Of a stretch of DNA of 64,000 bases, positions 1-15,520 are shown one piece after another. This DNA is from Mucor racemosus (Eukaryota > Mucoromycota > Mucoromycetes > Mucorales > Mucoraceae). The notes under the pieces are model-generated. The model did not search any database. It was not told where the DNA came from and was given only the letters and a program-made list of their open reading frames with translations. Every line of letters starts with the position of its first letter. Positions within the stretch are counted from its first letter, which is position 1. The DNA lies in contig JAPEHQ010000009.1 of the NCBI GenBank assembly GCA_027405735.1, positions 2,232,001 through 2,296,000 of the forward strand, in the 5' to 3' direction. A program made the translations under genes and the position numbers.

Positions 1-3000
1 GGTAGTTTTTTTATATGCTTGAATCTTATTTATATTGATAGTGCAACTTCAATATAGATGAGTAGTTGACTAAATTGATATCTTTGTTTATTATCATTAT
101 TGATTTGGATAGAATCCTGTTTTGATATATATGTCATTTGTGTAATTGATTGCGCCGTGATCAAGGGTGCTATCATCTACGCGACATGTACTGGTTCAAA
201 AAGATATTTCATATTTTTAGCATGCGTTTGTTATTGTGCTCAATTGAAGCGTTTGTTTATTGTTGTTGTTCACATTTCAAGTGGCATCATATTTTATGAG
301 CGACACTTGGAATTTAGGTTGTTTTATTTTTATCAAGCGTTTTTAATATGTAATTCCACTGCAAACGTAAAAAGTACCGTTTTTTATTAGAATTAGTATG
401 AATTCAATATGGGTTTATATAGTTATTGGAATTGTGTGATAAGATCTAATGGACAGGGATCCATTAGATGTGACAATAGATATTATTATTAATGTGTATG
501 GATATAACATGTTATGTTTCAGTGGTGATATTGCTATAAGTTATGTTTCATTGTTAGTTCCTGGGTGACAGGAACCAGTAGTTACTGGATAGATAAGATC
601 TGCTAGATTTGTCAGAGATCTTCTATATATTGAATGTTGTAATTCTGATAGATCACGTCTTGTTAAGCTCTCTCAGACACAATTTATTTATTTTTCAAGA
701 TATATTTATTTTTTGTGGATATATCTTTCTCAAAAATGTGTACAAAAAGATACTTTCGTTTCAAGCTACAGTTTTCCCTTTCTATACCATCATGTTTGAC
801 ATCTGAGATTAATTTTGTAAGCGGGGAGAAAGCAAGTGTTTCACTTTTGAATCCTTTATATTCGCTGAAAATGAAGATGAATAGAAATAACGTTTTTGCC
901 AATATTTTGTAGCATCTCAAGTATAGCCCTACATTTTTCATTTCCTGATTATCTATTGAAATGGGGGCACCCTCCGATTTTGAATATCACCATATAAAAT
1001 TGTATAATCAGATATGCACATGTGACTGAGCTTCAATTCGAAAAAGTGTTCAAATGGAAAAAAAATCCAAAAAAATCCAAAAAAAACCTTGTATGTTTAA
1101 TTGCTCACAAAAATGCATAGTAAGTTGAACTAGTGTATTAAATATCTTGGGTTTAGTTTTTAATTCTAAATCGATCCGTGTAGGTTTTGAAAATGTTTTT
1201 CTCATAAAATTCCTAGTAAATTTAATGTCAAGTTTTAACAGTTTTTGATCAAAAAGTACTCTTTATTCAAATGCAACCCTAAAATATTTTGCTTTCACGT
1301 TATGCGCAATAAAATTATCTACAAAATGAGTATTTATACGTAGCTTTAGCCCTATTTTTCGTGGGGATATACATTTTTTTGATTTTTTTTTTTTGGTCGG
1401 CGAAAATTTTTCCTTGTATATCCTCGTCCAAAATTGATCCTTTTTTGTATCACCAAAAATCAATCATTCAATCTCAATTTTCTCGACCAAAAACCAATAT
1501 TTTCTGACGAGGTAAAATTCGTTAGATAGATGCTAATGAGTACTATCCTATGGTTCTAGTTTTGCATACCTGTCATCCCTTCATGGATCTCTATAACAGA
1601 AAAAGTGCTCTCACAAAATTTATAAAAAAATAAAAAAGTCTTCACAACAATCCAAAACCTAGATGTCCTGGTAGAGAATGAAAAATAAAGTAGACTTTAC
1701 TTAATAACCATGATTGCAATACCTTAGTATTTTCTCGACTTATTTCATTTCAAATGCGCTTTCTCAATTTTAAGCTGGCCATTTCTGCATCATTCAAATT
1801 TATGAAATAATCACTATAGTAACCATCCTTGCTTTATTTAATAAAATTTGTAGCCGGGACAATGTTGAATAGGATTACAATTGGACTATTTGTTTTGCAA
1901 TAACACGGATACAAAAATGAATATATAATAGCTGATGAAAGATGTCCCTTGGATAAGGTTTAGGCTTCTTTTGGAACTTTAAGGATGTCGTGCAAAGGAA
2001 ATAAACACGTTCTTCATCGTGCAGCCTTTTAGTGAGGTTTGCTGTTATCAAGATGTGATATTTAACATGTTTGAATAGATAGAATCCATGTAAAAGCGAT
2101 CTTCATGTTGGTGTTTTCAAAAGAAAAGGAGATATATTCAAAGATAAGGAGAATAAAATAAAAGTCTCATGAAATCTGTTGATTATGATGTGTGAAAATG
2201 GAAGAAAAGCATAAAAGCTTTACACAAGGAAAGAGCAGAGTCTTTATAGCTTTATAATAATACCAAACCTTTATTAAATAATTTAAATGTGAAACAGTAT
2301 TGCCAAGGAAAAATAAATCAAAAGATTTTGGATCTTTATAGATTCAGGTACAGCAGGGATACACACTTACTTACATCGAGCGGACAAGGTTCTATAGTTC
2401 AATATTTGTCGTGAGATGACTGTAACCTTTTCCATAATCACTAGAACAGCAAAATATCATATGATTCTAATAAGAAATGGTATAGTATATCTCAAATCTC
2501 AAAAAAAAATCGTAAACAAAGTAAGTAGAAAAAACAAGTAGAAAAAAAAAGACAAAAGATTAGAACAAAAAGGCAGATTTTTCGTCTTCCTTAAGTAACC
2601 GTAAGTTTCCCTTTGGTAGACAGAGGAAAACAACAACCACTGAAATAACTGTGTAAAGCTAGAATACTGTACGACAATGGATATGTCACAAGTAATTCTT
2701 TTAAATCAACAGAATGCTTTCTTAAAGGATCTTTAAACAGTATCTGATTCAAACATCGCACATAAAAACTCTTTAGAAACCTACACCATGCCTCACTGTA
2801 TTTGCCATTATTTTGTTTTATTTTAATGTCTTTTGATTAGCGTGGATAGTAACTATTGGATCTCCAAATGTGATATTAAAATTGATTTGATAAATCTTTT
2901 CGTATTTACTCAAAAATGCTATTGTATTACTATATCAAATACATGGTTTTATTTTTTTGAGAGCATAGTTTCTTAAAGTACAACTTACAAACAGATACAT

Positions 3001-3105
3001 CGTGTACGTTTGTATGCATTTAAATGACCGTTTGAATTGCAATGACATTTGATAATATGCATTGCCGCATGTGTATTAATGCAGTGTATATATCAATGGC
3101 TATAA
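1..3105. other. AT-rich spacer with decayed repeats, no gene seen
   Basis: No convincing coding exon on either strand; the short reading frames here are low-complexity AT translations. Two divergent fragments of dispersed repeat family 1 lie at about 684-790 and 1340-1490. They are recognised by the shared core around 'caaaaatgtgtacaaa' and 'ccttgtatatcctcgtcc', which resembles the core at 19.7, 37.3 and 43.9 kb. Confidence 0.6.
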
Positions 3106-3573
3106 TCACTCAATATTAAAATGCTCTTGGAATCGGCTTGTGCTGTGTGAAGAGGAGACTGTAAATGTCGTTGAAACTGACGGATTTAATAATGCAGTGG
3201 AATTAACATCGGTACAAATATTGTAGATCACTGGCTTTGTTGACTGATATGCATTTTCAATAATAATCTCATCTTGCTTTTCGGATATGGATTGTTGCCT
3301 TTTGGTTTTGTTGCGTTTATAAATCTGGAATAAAATAACACATAATAATATGAATAAAACGAGAGATATAAACACGGCAATGAGAATTATTTGAATCTGT
3401 GTCAATTGTGGAAACTCTGATTTAATTTCATTAGTTGTAGCTGAGGAGTATTGTGTACTAGATCTTTTGTGATTTAAAGTTTTGCTTTCTTCAAATATTC
3501 CACAAGAAATCTGATCTCTGTTCGGCCACCACCACCAGAGAGGTTTTCGAAAAATTGAAGCCATTGAATTCAT
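3106..3573 (-). CDS. Small single-pass membrane protein, unknown function
   Basis: A 155-residue intronless frame that I do not recognise. It has a Trp-rich N-terminus (four consecutive Trp at residues 13-16), a Ser/Thr-rich stretch at 35-50, one strong hydrophobic segment at about 59-84 followed by a basic cluster (KRNKTKRQQ), then a Ser/Thr-rich tail. The positive residues after the segment suggest a cytoplasmic C-terminus. There is no clear N-terminal signal peptide, so it is either a signal-anchor protein or only the last exon of a larger receptor-like or kelch-type membrane protein. An 'ag' lies just before the first ATG and could be a splice acceptor. Met4 is an alternative start. The nearest neighbour is the divergently oriented isocitrate dehydrogenase gene, about 1.1 kb away; no functional link is implied. 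Confidence 0.5.
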   Translation of the reverse strand: MNSMASIFRKPLWWWWPNRDQISCGIFEESKTLNHKRSSTQYSSATTNEIKSEFPQLTQIQIILIAVFISLVLFILLCVILFQIYKRNKTKRQQSISEKQDEIIIENAYQSTKPVIYNICTDVNSTALLNPSVSTTFTVSSSHSTSRFQEHFNIE

Positions 3574-4672
3574 TCTTCACATGTATATGATGATAATTGA
3601 ATAAAAACAACCAAAAAGAAGAAAAGCAAAAAGCAATGCTTGAAAACATCATGCATCATATTTTACAAGCCATTTTGCGCCAACTTTGTCTTGAATATTA
3701 TATATGGCAAGAGTTATTTATGCAATTTAATGACAAAATGCTTTTTTTTTAATCAGCAGAAACGATTAAAATAGCATCCATGGATATGCGAAATGTACAG
3801 TTTTTCTTCAACTTAAAATTATCAACGATGAAAACAAACCTTGCTAACATTTTACATAAATAAAGATGAGAATTATCAAAGGATACCTGATGGCAAAATT
3901 CTTTAAAAGCAACATTTCATCTGTAATCGATACATTTTGTTTGATTTTTTCGCTTCGAATTCCGGCTTTCAAATGCTTGAAAAATTGAGAAAAGAAGCAG
4001 CAGGGCTATATGCTAACTCCTAAACTAGCCACGAATAATTGCGAGTAGAGCCACTCCAGGGTCTGGAAATCAATGACATTTCCATTGCGTCTATTGCAAC
4101 TACGATCGATTGGTCAAAATCTTTGTTTCAACAGCCCTAAATCTAATTTCTTTTGGGATTTCATATCCACAGCATGATCATATTTTGCTTCAAAATGTTA
4201 AAGATATGGGGTCCATAGACCAACAAATGTCAATATACCAAATCGGATTAGCATGTTGCAATACAATTATCCGGTGGAGAATCGGAGTTACCAGATGACG
4301 CACCTGAAAAAGAAGGTATTTCGTTCGTTCCACAGTTTACCAAACCCTAAGAGAGATGTTCCAAATGCTGGAGCATTTGAAATATGCTCAATGAACAAGA
4401 CATATTTTCTGGAGAACCGAAACTTGTAACAGATATTCAATTGATTCAAGTTTGTTTACATATATGTGTTGGGAAGTACAAGATTTTACTTATGTAAATG
4501 AAATGCTTGAGATAAGGCTAATTCAAATGTTGTAGCCCTGGATGGTTCTTCCAACGCACCCCCGCTTTTTTCTTTTCTGGTAGGACTTGCTAAATTTTTG
4601 TATAATATAATCTCTTTTGAAACTCCCAACTTTGTCCCTCTTCTTCCCTTTATTTACCTTTTTATCTAAATA
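3574..4672. other. Intergenic region between divergent genes
   Basis: This 1.1-kb region should hold the promoters of the membrane protein (-) and the isocitrate dehydrogenase (+). A pyrimidine-rich tract just before 4673 is the likely 5' leader of the latter. Short open stretches at about 4030-4430 read like peptide in more than one frame but have no start or splice framework, so they are not called. Confidence 0.5.
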
Positions 4673-6267
<1,595 letters not shown>

Positions 6268-9236
6268 ATTTCTCTGTACTAAACATAATTGATACAAAAA
6301 AAAACCACATCAACCCCCACCCTTAACATTTTAAATAAATATTATTATATATCGCTTTCTTTTTCTTTTCCCCTTCCTTGTATTAAACTTTTAAATAAAA
6401 TAAAAAAAAAAAAAAAGAAAATTTGAGATGACATTTTAAATTGTGGGGTATTTTTTTATGATTTTACTATGAGGATCCCCGTCTTTTACCCCCCTTCCCG
6501 TAAATTGTGATTAGGTTACAATTTTATGGTTTTGCCGTATGTAACAGTAGAACATTTTCACTGGAGCAAATGGGTTTCAATCGTTGCTGGATTGGAAGCC
6601 ATGTTTACCCCGTCTTTCTTGCATCCATATAGCTGCCTAAATTAATGTTTTACTAAATCGCAAGAATACAAGAGCCGAAATTTTTCAATCATAAATCGAC
6701 CAGTTTTTTAATGAAACATGCTTGCAACCCGTTCTCTTGTATGTTTTGTGGTTTGTGATTAATCTGATAAGATGAAAATGGAAATCTGATAAGAATTTCA
6801 GGCTATTGTGCCTTATTTATTGTCACACCAATATACAGCATCCCTGCTTAAGCACCCTAAATGGCAACATAGATTAACCGTTTTATTTCTTATGAAATTG
6901 GTATTTTAAGCGACGCATGATTGCATTCCTTAAAGTCTACTGTTGTTTTTACTATCTATTTATTTATAGCAAACATAAAGCCTTATTGTCCCTCATGTAT
7001 TGTCTAAAGGAGGATTTGCAGATAAAAGCAGCTTGTTATTCATTTACGAACTCGAAAAATAGAGAGCAATCAAATATTTTTACAATATATTCACAGGCTA
7101 CAAGGCTTATATGTTTGTTGATTTATAGCATTAGATTCTTTAGAACCATCAAATCATGATGACTACAACTTTAATTATGGTGCATAATGTCTTGAAAATG
7201 TATTTTCCACTCTCGATCATTCATGTTATACGTATTTTTGAAAGAGTTTTATTTCAACTTCAAATCAAACATGTTTGGTATTCAACTACTTTATAAATTT
7301 AAATCTCAACATATACAGTTTATTCTTATCAAGTAGGCAACAGTTTGCATTTATAAGAGCTGATTGAAGTTTCGGAAGCTAATTCTGCCGATTTAGTGCC
7401 TGTTCATCATTTCCAGAAAAATGTCATTTTGGAAAAAATTTACAGCTTTTTCACATTTTTCTCCAGAAACTATTATGTAAATCTACAAGGACAATTAAAT
7501 GTCACAAATAGAGTCTGAAATTCTGCATCGAATGGTGATATCCATTTGAAAAATTGTCACTAAAAAAATTGCACAATTTGGAAAAGTAAAAATAACGGTT
7601 TTATCCACAAAAGTCTGTTTTATTAATAATAAATACCCAAATAAAAGCTTAGATATAAATCATTGAAAAAATCTGGTCATTTTGGTCTTAGGAAAGCCTT
7701 AGTAAAAAATCCCATTTTTGGGGTCAAAATGAGCATAAAGCGAAATCCACCGATTTTTCCTTATAGCTGTAAGGGTTTGGAGGTCGATGTTTATCATGCA
7801 TTTTATCATCCCAAAAATTAGAGATAAAAATATAGAAACAATATATGTGATCCAAGAAACATTTTTGGTCAATTTTGAGCTTCAAATTTATGCAAAAACT
7901 GCATAAAATAATTTTTTAAAAAATGTCATTTTTTGGTAATTTCAGCAGTATTATGTAGGATCGAGAATATATATTATATAAAGTAGCTGCATATTTATAT
8001 TTCATTTCATCTATTCGGTCAGTTAGTAATGAATAAAGTTGATATTTACTTTATTATTTTATTAAAAGCCTATTTTGGTGGCTATAACACAATATGTTTT
8101 GTTCAGCTAAAAAGGTAATTCCATATTTCATTAGTAATACTTTTTGATTGCTTTTGCAAGGTTGGTCGAGTAGACATAATTTTTCAAAAGATAAATATAC
8201 AAAAGTAAAGTACAAGCTTTCATAGTAGCTTTTTATTATAGGTATTTCAAAATAAATCCTCTTTTAAAGATGAAGAAATGATGATTTCTCTATTGTTGGA
8301 TTTACACATTCGATTCTTTTGTGAAGATGTACACAATAACAAAAGTAAAATTATATTGATTATTGTTTTCAATTAAATTGAAAATGTTTTCATCATTTTT
8401 ACTACTGAATGATATATGGTAAGTAAACCAGTATCGTATAATTAAACTCTAACCATACTTGCAAATCTTTGTATCTCAAATATTCAAAGAATTTTTAAGG
8501 CATATAGCAATATGCAATATCGATTAAAATATAAATCAATAAGTTTCCAGCATCTTCTTTGCTTGGATGAGTTTTTTTTTAACTGTAGAAAAGCGTTTCT
8601 TCACTCGCAACTATCCTCTTTTGCTTGCAATGAAGTATTGATTTCATCCATCTGAATTAAAACTCCGACGTCAAATCAATATCATGCCTTATTACAAATA
8701 GCATTACTTGAGTCAAAAGTATACAGTAAACTTCAATATCAAACAGATGAATAATCACTTGAGTTTCTAGAATTTGATTCATTGTGCTTTTCTATGGGTA
8801 AAATTCATTAATTACAATGAAAATACAACCAGCATTCAAATGTCAAATTTTGAATAATTTACGACTGGATCTTTTTATTTAAGCTGCATTGAATTTGTAA
8901 TTTGAATATATAAGGTTATTATGGTTCGAGCCAACATAACTGCATTTTTGCATTCAAAGTAAACCACATCTTTTGTTGAATTACAAGATCGTCAAAACTA
9001 GGATACAATTAAAATATCTTATTGTTCTGGCACAATATGTAGTGCTACCAGCTCAAGTGACGTCGTCGTCAAGTCAAGTAAAGTTAATTTGAGCACCCAA
9101 TGGAGCAATACAGTATCTTCTGTTCCTACTGAATTCTCCCCCCCTCCCCCTTCTGCTTGCTCTTTAACTGTCAAAAACGAAATAGAAATAGACGGCATCT
9201 CAGTTTGTCAATGAATTTTTGGAATAAATTCATATT
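6268..9236. other. Intergenic spacer with one repeat-family-2 copy
   Basis: About 3 kb without a supported gene. The 3' UTR and poly(A) region of the dehydrogenase occupies the start. A family-2 repeat copy fills about 7415-7940. A frame at 6917-7159 has no recognisable protein character. The Mediator gene promoter should lie just upstream of 9237; a C-rich patch (ccccccctccccc-like) is at about 9137-9152. Confidence 0.55.
7415..7940 (+). repeat. Dispersed repeat family 2, copy a
   Basis: About 525 bp aligning by eye along its length with the reverse complement of about 26245-26770, and partly with 60895-61215. Landmarks in order: 'aatgtcattttggaaaaa', 'gaaattctgcat', 'aacggttttatccacaaa', 'gccttagtaaaaaatccca', 'gcgaaatccaccgattttt' and 'gagcttcaaattta'. 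There is no long reading frame, so it is probably a non-autonomous or decayed mobile element. Confidence 0.7.
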
Positions 9237-12200
9237 ATGCTAACAGATTCAAGTTTAACCAATATACTCGTTGTGGTAAATAACGCACAATTACATGACA
9301 ATAGTTCAACTAATTAATGTTGAATTATATAGAGCGGCGTATCACAAATAAGATATAGAGTATATAATCAACATATTACTAGAGATAATCTCGATTTATT
9401 TTTGAGCAATTCACCTGAAGATGAAATCAACAAGGATATGACATTATTGAAAGCCCATACAGAGATGATGGCTCTCAGTATACCTGCCTTTTGGAGAGTG
9501 AGTTCTGAATCGACCGAACCTGGAAAAGATCTTGAACTCGAATTATGGGTATTTTGGTTTGATGAAAGACATACTGGAAAAATTGACGCGAATGATAATC
9601 TTTACGCGCTAGATGGTAAAGTTTTAAAGAAATTGGATTATCAAATGCTAATACACCTTTATTTTTCACATAGAGACAAAAGTAGGCTCATTTACTTGGG
9701 AAAATGCATATTCAAAATTACAATCACCAACAGCATCACCCGGTGCGTCATCAACACAATCGAAATCAAGTGTACCTGTTACAGTTTCTGATGAATACAA
9801 ATGGTTTATTAAATCAGTAAGAAACTTGATTCATGTGTAAGTCGAGATAAATACAACATTATTACAAACCCACTTACTCAAACATACCATAGACAAATGA
9901 AAAAGAACGGAGCATTTCCTCTGGGTGAATTTTACATCTTTCCCAATACTGATCAAGATGTGATTGCAGATGTGAAAGCTAATGATGCATCACCAAGTCT
10001 TTTAAAGTTAACTAATTCAGTATTATGTTGTTCATACAGTATATATTTAGCAAGCACGAATTTAATCTTTCAACCAAATACTCGACGCATGAGATTAAGA
10101 TCAATAACGGCGCAAACAATTCGTACTCGAGGCAAAAAAGGTAAAATCTCTAGAACATGTATGAAATAATGCTCAATCTAATAAGTCATCTAGTTATTAT
10201 TAGTCCCACTGGTGAGACAATGATGATTGCGAGTAATACGCAATCATTATCACCACAAATAGAGGAAAGTATATTGAAAAAATGGTCCTTAATGTTAGAT
10301 ATACCCTATACCAATTTGATTCAATCTTCATCACCACAACATTTATCAAGCGATCGATCACAACAGCAGCCCAAGCAACATTCATCACAACAATTGCCGA
10401 ATCTAGTAGCTATTAAAAGTACAACAGCTGGCGATGATAGTTACTATTACCCATCATGTTTAATATTTGTATCCTCTTCATCTAAAATCTCACCGACAGC
10501 AATGGCAGGTGTAAATGGATTATTTGGTTTCAATCAAGGGTTTTCAGAGGATTTGGGAGATAAATGGCATAGATGGACATGGAGTGAACGCATTTCAAAT
10601 TATTGGGAATATGCTTGTCCTAGAGAAGCAACAACTACAGTGGTATTGGACACTTTATCGTTAGATAATGGACAGAATAATAACGTTGGATTATTGCAAA
10701 AAGCTATCAGTGAACCTGTTATAGCTAGTCCTCTTATGGCAACCAAATCAGTAGCAACTCCAGGTTCTGCAAATGGAAACCAAAGAAATGAAATGTCAAC
10801 ACCCTCATCGTCAAATAATAACTATGATGATGATGATCAACAGCAGCAGCAGCAGCAGCAGCAATCAATCCAACAACCACAACAACAATTACATCAGAGA
10901 ACCAAATCCAGGTATCAAGCTGGTCTTTCTTTAGTTGATTTTGCTATGGCACATTTTTCAATGCCTAATAGCACAGATGAACTGGTGGAATATCCTATTT
11001 TATCTAATAATACACCCAACATGAATCAATTAAATCTACCTAATGATAATCAAAATCAACATCTATTACAATCTCAAATACAGCACCCTCAACCTCAACC
11101 TCAACAACAACATCAACAGCAACTTCAACAACAACACCCACAATTACATGACATGAATTCTAATCAAAACAACATTGCGGCTATTTCAAATAATACAACT
11201 AGCAGTTCGACATATCATTCACCTCAAATGCCTAATCTTGAATTGGACGCATATGGCATAGTAGAAAGTATGGATGTAGATAGTATGATGCTTGATATAC
11301 CCAATCGCTGGACAGATGATGGCATGGATGATTTGGATAATTTTGATCTCGGTGTAACAGAAGAAGATTTTGACTTTTTTGAATCTTCAGGACCAGTATC
11401 TGCTCCTGCAACAACTGTAGTTTTACCACAGCCACCTACAGAAACTTCTGCTTTGTTGAATAATAATAATCTTCTAAATGAAATACAACAAGATGATTTA
11501 ATGCAGGATATAAAAACGGAAAATATTCATCTTGGCCATGATTTTAATCAAGATTTGATGGATTTGGATCGAAAACAACAACAAGATATCCTTGATACAA
11601 ATGTAGATCAGCAGCAACAGCATGATATCTCAGTAACACCATTGCAAGTAGGCATGGCGCAACATGATACATTTAATAATAATGTATTTGAAGAATTAAA
11701 GCAACAAGAAGAGTATATTCCTGCACCATCTCAACCATTGCAACATCAAGATTATCATCATCAACTCTTTGTCCCACCACAATTTGCACCCATTAAAATC
11801 GAATCTGTAGTAAATGATGCTAAATACATTCAAGGCGGCAAATTCACTTACCCAGCCCAAGAAAGCCAATCTCTTACTAAACGCAAACAAAGTGAAGATT
11901 ATCGACCTGATTATATACCTGTCATGCGTTCCAGCAAAAAGAATAAGCGCAAATCTAGTAAACTCTTATTATTAGATACAATCAAAAAGGAAAATAAACC
12001 ATTAGAATTACTAGACGATATAATTACAAAAGACGAACAACAAATTAATTCGAAATCAACAACTACTCAAAGCACTCAAGATCAAATCTCATCATCCGAG
12101 GAAGAAGAATCGAGCTCTAGTGATGCTAGTAGTACGGAAGACGACGATGACGACGATACAAATGACGAAGATTATGATAACCAATCTGTTAAAGATTACA

Positions 12201-14749
12201 ATGATGAAGGAGAAGATATCTCTAGTCAAATTACTCGCACCATGAAATCATTATCTTTAGCGCAAAGTAAATTTGTTGGACAACTTACATGCATAGATGC
12301 CAATATGGAAACAACTAGAAAGAAGATTGATTTCGATCAAATAATAATGGATTATGATAGTCCTTTTGCTCGAGCTATCACTGATAGTGTTATTCGTGTT
12401 GCAGGTGCACGAACTGATGTTAATGAACACGAGGAAACAAAGGCATTGGATTATTTGTGCCAACAAGCTGTTATGGGAGGTTATCCATTTTCAGGTGGTA
12501 TTGAGGCCATGACTTCTAATGGATTTGAAGCAAACGAAGGAGAATCTGCCAAGGTAGTGATTGCTAGAAGAAGGAATCTATTACAAAAGTATAACGGAGG
12601 TAAAATTAGCATGAGATCAAAGTAATACGGTATGCCATTAACGATATTATTAGACACAATTCATGTTCCATCTACTCCAAGTGATGTAGAATTTATGAAT
12701 CAGAACTTTAAAAATGTTTTGGGCGATATCTTTTATCAGCAAAAGAAACCTAGTAATTCAGATTTGGGTGCCATGTGTATAGATTCATTACCTTTGCCAG
12801 CTTCTGTAACTGTAAAAGGCCCATTAAATGTGCAAGATTATTATGAATTATCAGGTAAATCAGATTATGTAATCGTGTAGATATTGATCTAATGCAAATA
12901 TCACTTAGAAACCAATCAAGCCCATTCAAAATATGGTAAATATCAGGTCAAGAAAAGAAGACCAGCAGAACCAAATCTTGGTACATTACAGCCACCTAAT
13001 ATTACAGTCAGTCGACAAGATGATATAATAGAAGGAACTTCCAAATTGATCATGTTTTGGGAAAAACTTAGACTTGAACCTTATTCTTCCAAAAAATATG
13101 TCAATTACTTTGTAGTATACCCTAAAAATGAATCGATAGAAAATGGTATATCACATTTCTTCAAGGGCCTCAGCACTGTATATGAAACTTGTCAATTAGG
13201 TGTTCATCATCCAGGTAACATTGGACCCTATCGCAAAGGCCTTGTGCCTGTATCACTTTTACGTAAGTGCTTTTTCATACATATATATATATATATATGT
13301 ATTCGTATGTACTGATTTCATCATGTCAATAGCACAATTAGAAAATGAATCATTCCATGATAGACAACTTCGCAGTTACATGGCAGAATGTCAGAATTTA
13401 GGGTCTACAATTGGCAATGCCATGGCCGAAAATGTACATATTGTTGTATATATGATTAATCCAGCAACGCATTTGGCATCACATTTAGATTTAAGTAGAT
13501 GCTTTAGTAAGATGAAAACAGCATATCATGCTTCTCCTATTGCGCTTGGGTCAAGAGTTTCAGATAAAACTCGAGCTCGTTTAGTTTTGCAGTTGATGCC
13601 TATCGAGCACATATTACGATCTACATCTTTTGGTGGTTGTTTGAAATTCGGCATGAAAGAAATCGCTTTTTCAGTATACAGTAAATGTCATTCAATTGTA
13701 AGCAGAGAACACCAAACAATTGCAAATAGTAAGAAAGACATGAACCCTGTATCCGATCTATACGCTCCACCGTTTGTTTTATCGAAACCAATACCTTCGC
13801 AAATCCATTTCAAATTAAAAAAGGCCATCAATGCCTTTCCCACAATTCTGGAAAGCCATGCTGTGCTACATATGGGATATACATTTAGTTTAGATAAAAG
13901 ATGGATGATTATTGTTTGGACAGATAATCGAGGAGAAATGGTTGAATTTGCAGTATTAGATAATCATCGCCATCATTTACCGTTATCCTCAGTATTTGCA
14001 GAAGCATGGACTCGAACAAAACAAATGTCAAAGCGTACAGGATTTACATGGACTTTTGTCATTTGCAAAATGGGTTTAGTTTTTGAAGATGAACTTACAG
14101 CTTGGATCTCATGTTTACCGAATCATGAACGAGTAGCCATTGTTAGCTTAGATGTAGAATCTACCCTGTACGTTAATACAACAAATGTAGATACAATGAT
14201 GAACGATATGCATGCACCAACTGATACTTTGAATAACAATACACCAAATATGATGAATGCTGCTGCGACTACAAAAAAGATATTCTCAGATACAAATGAA
14301 AATGGACAAACCAAAGCATTGTTATTGAATCATCGCGTAGCATATTCAAACAAAAGAGAACGTATGTCTTTTGGTATTCTTGGTTTAGATTCGATATCTA
14401 AAGAAGATTGGATGATACCCTTGGCTAGTGGATACATGATCCATACACCACCAACAACAGAAAATCCTAATAATGAGCTTTTCAATTGTAATCCATTAGT
14501 ATTAGAGGTTAGTTTTTTTTTTTCCCCTCTTTTATTCTATCAACATGCCAACTAAACATCTTGTTCCAATAGATACATTTGGTTTACAATCAAACAAATC
14601 ATTCAGCTTATAGCACGCTAAGAGATATTATTAAAAAATATCACGCACTCTCTTTTGTAAATGTAATGCCATCCAACAGTAATTGTTTCCCTATTCACCT
14701 CGCCCTTGTCGAAAGACTATCCCGTATATTACTAGTTGTTAATTCATAA
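9237..14749 (+). CDS. MED13: Mediator complex subunit 13 (Med13/Srb9, CDK8 module)
   Basis: Scaffold that links the CDK8 kinase module to core Mediator in the nucleus. Nine exons: 9237-9275, 9333-9615, 9674-9836, 9893-10140, 10194-12599, 12654-12854, 12909-13262, 13333-14507 and 14573-14749; the sum of 5046 nt gives 1681 residues in one frame. The N-terminus (NILVVSGVSQIRYRVY, then SIPAFWR and VGSFTWENA) matches the Med13 N-domain. A long central exon encodes a poorly conserved disordered region with several poly-Gln tracts, an acidic patch EEDFDFFE and a Ser/Asp/Glu-rich acidic block near residues 880-910. The C-terminal third carries the conserved family region: FWEKLRLEP, YFVVYP, YETCQLGVHHPG, then LRDIIKKYHALSFVNVMP and PIHLALVERL at the end. 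The first exon has only 13 codons; it was chosen because it joins in frame to the conserved second exon. AATAAA starts four bases after the stop (14753-14758). Confidence 0.93.
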
Positions 14750-15520
14750 ACTAATAAAATCGTTCAATAATTGTATTATAATTTATTGCTCTGTTGCTTA
14801 TGGTGTATACATCTGTATTCGTTTAAACTCCATTCAATACCCTATTTTTGATGTTCTAATTGAACCCCTTGAATAATAATAATAATAATAGGCGATCAAC
14901 AAGCTAATTGATCTCGGATTAATTAATCGTCCAAAATAGCATTTACTCGGGGGCCTGAATATCAATCAAACGTCTAGAACACTATTAATATTGCAATACA
15001 GTATGCCTTTCTTTGGCTATAATTGGGCCATGATAAGATTTGACAACCCTGCTAATTTACGCAATAACATATGCACATTATTACTCCTTTTATGTCATAC
15101 TATGATGATGTGTACATGTACATGTTTGACACTTTTTTTTATAACTTTTTTTTTTCTTTTCTTTTTTCTTTTTCTTTTTTTTAGTTATACAGTACATGGA
15201 CTATGTGTTTTGTGTTATGATTTCGTTTTGCTTTGCTAGTAATGTCTATTTCGGTTTGTATTATAAATTTAGTATACTCACCTAAAAATATCATTTCCAA
15301 GAAAAAAAAATGGTGTAACTTCAGGTACCATTTGAAGGGGTGGTCATCAATGGTGGCGATTAAAAAAAATGAGATTTATTATTACATGTACTAACTTTAA
15401 AGGATTTAAGAAAAGAAGGAAAGGAAGAATTGATATGTATATGATAGTGTTAAGATGTATACAGAAAGCTATTATATAAAGCTATATTAAAATATTATTA
15501 CATTGGAGAGATTTTGTTGT
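14750..15520. other. Convergent intergenic region
   Basis: 3' flanks of Med13 (+) and the Gln-rich protein (-). Contains an (AAT)n-like run at 14874-14890 and pyrimidine tracts at 15130-15182. A frame at 14991-15239 is mostly Phe/Leu from T-runs and is not called. Confidence 0.55.

Noticed and set aside
4030..4430. Peptide-like short stretches upstream of the isocitrate dehydrogenase
   Set aside because: Two frames look partly protein-like (for example ELPDDAPEKEGISFVPQ), but each is under 40 codons, in different frames, without start or convincing splice sites.
10200..10388. Small antisense frame over the Mediator gene
   Set aside because: Short and antisense to a well-supported coding exon.
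10840..10866. CAG/CAA repeats as a separate repeat feature (also in the cyclin, RRM and homeobox genes)
   Set aside because: These are in-frame poly-Gln codon runs within exons, already described with their genes.
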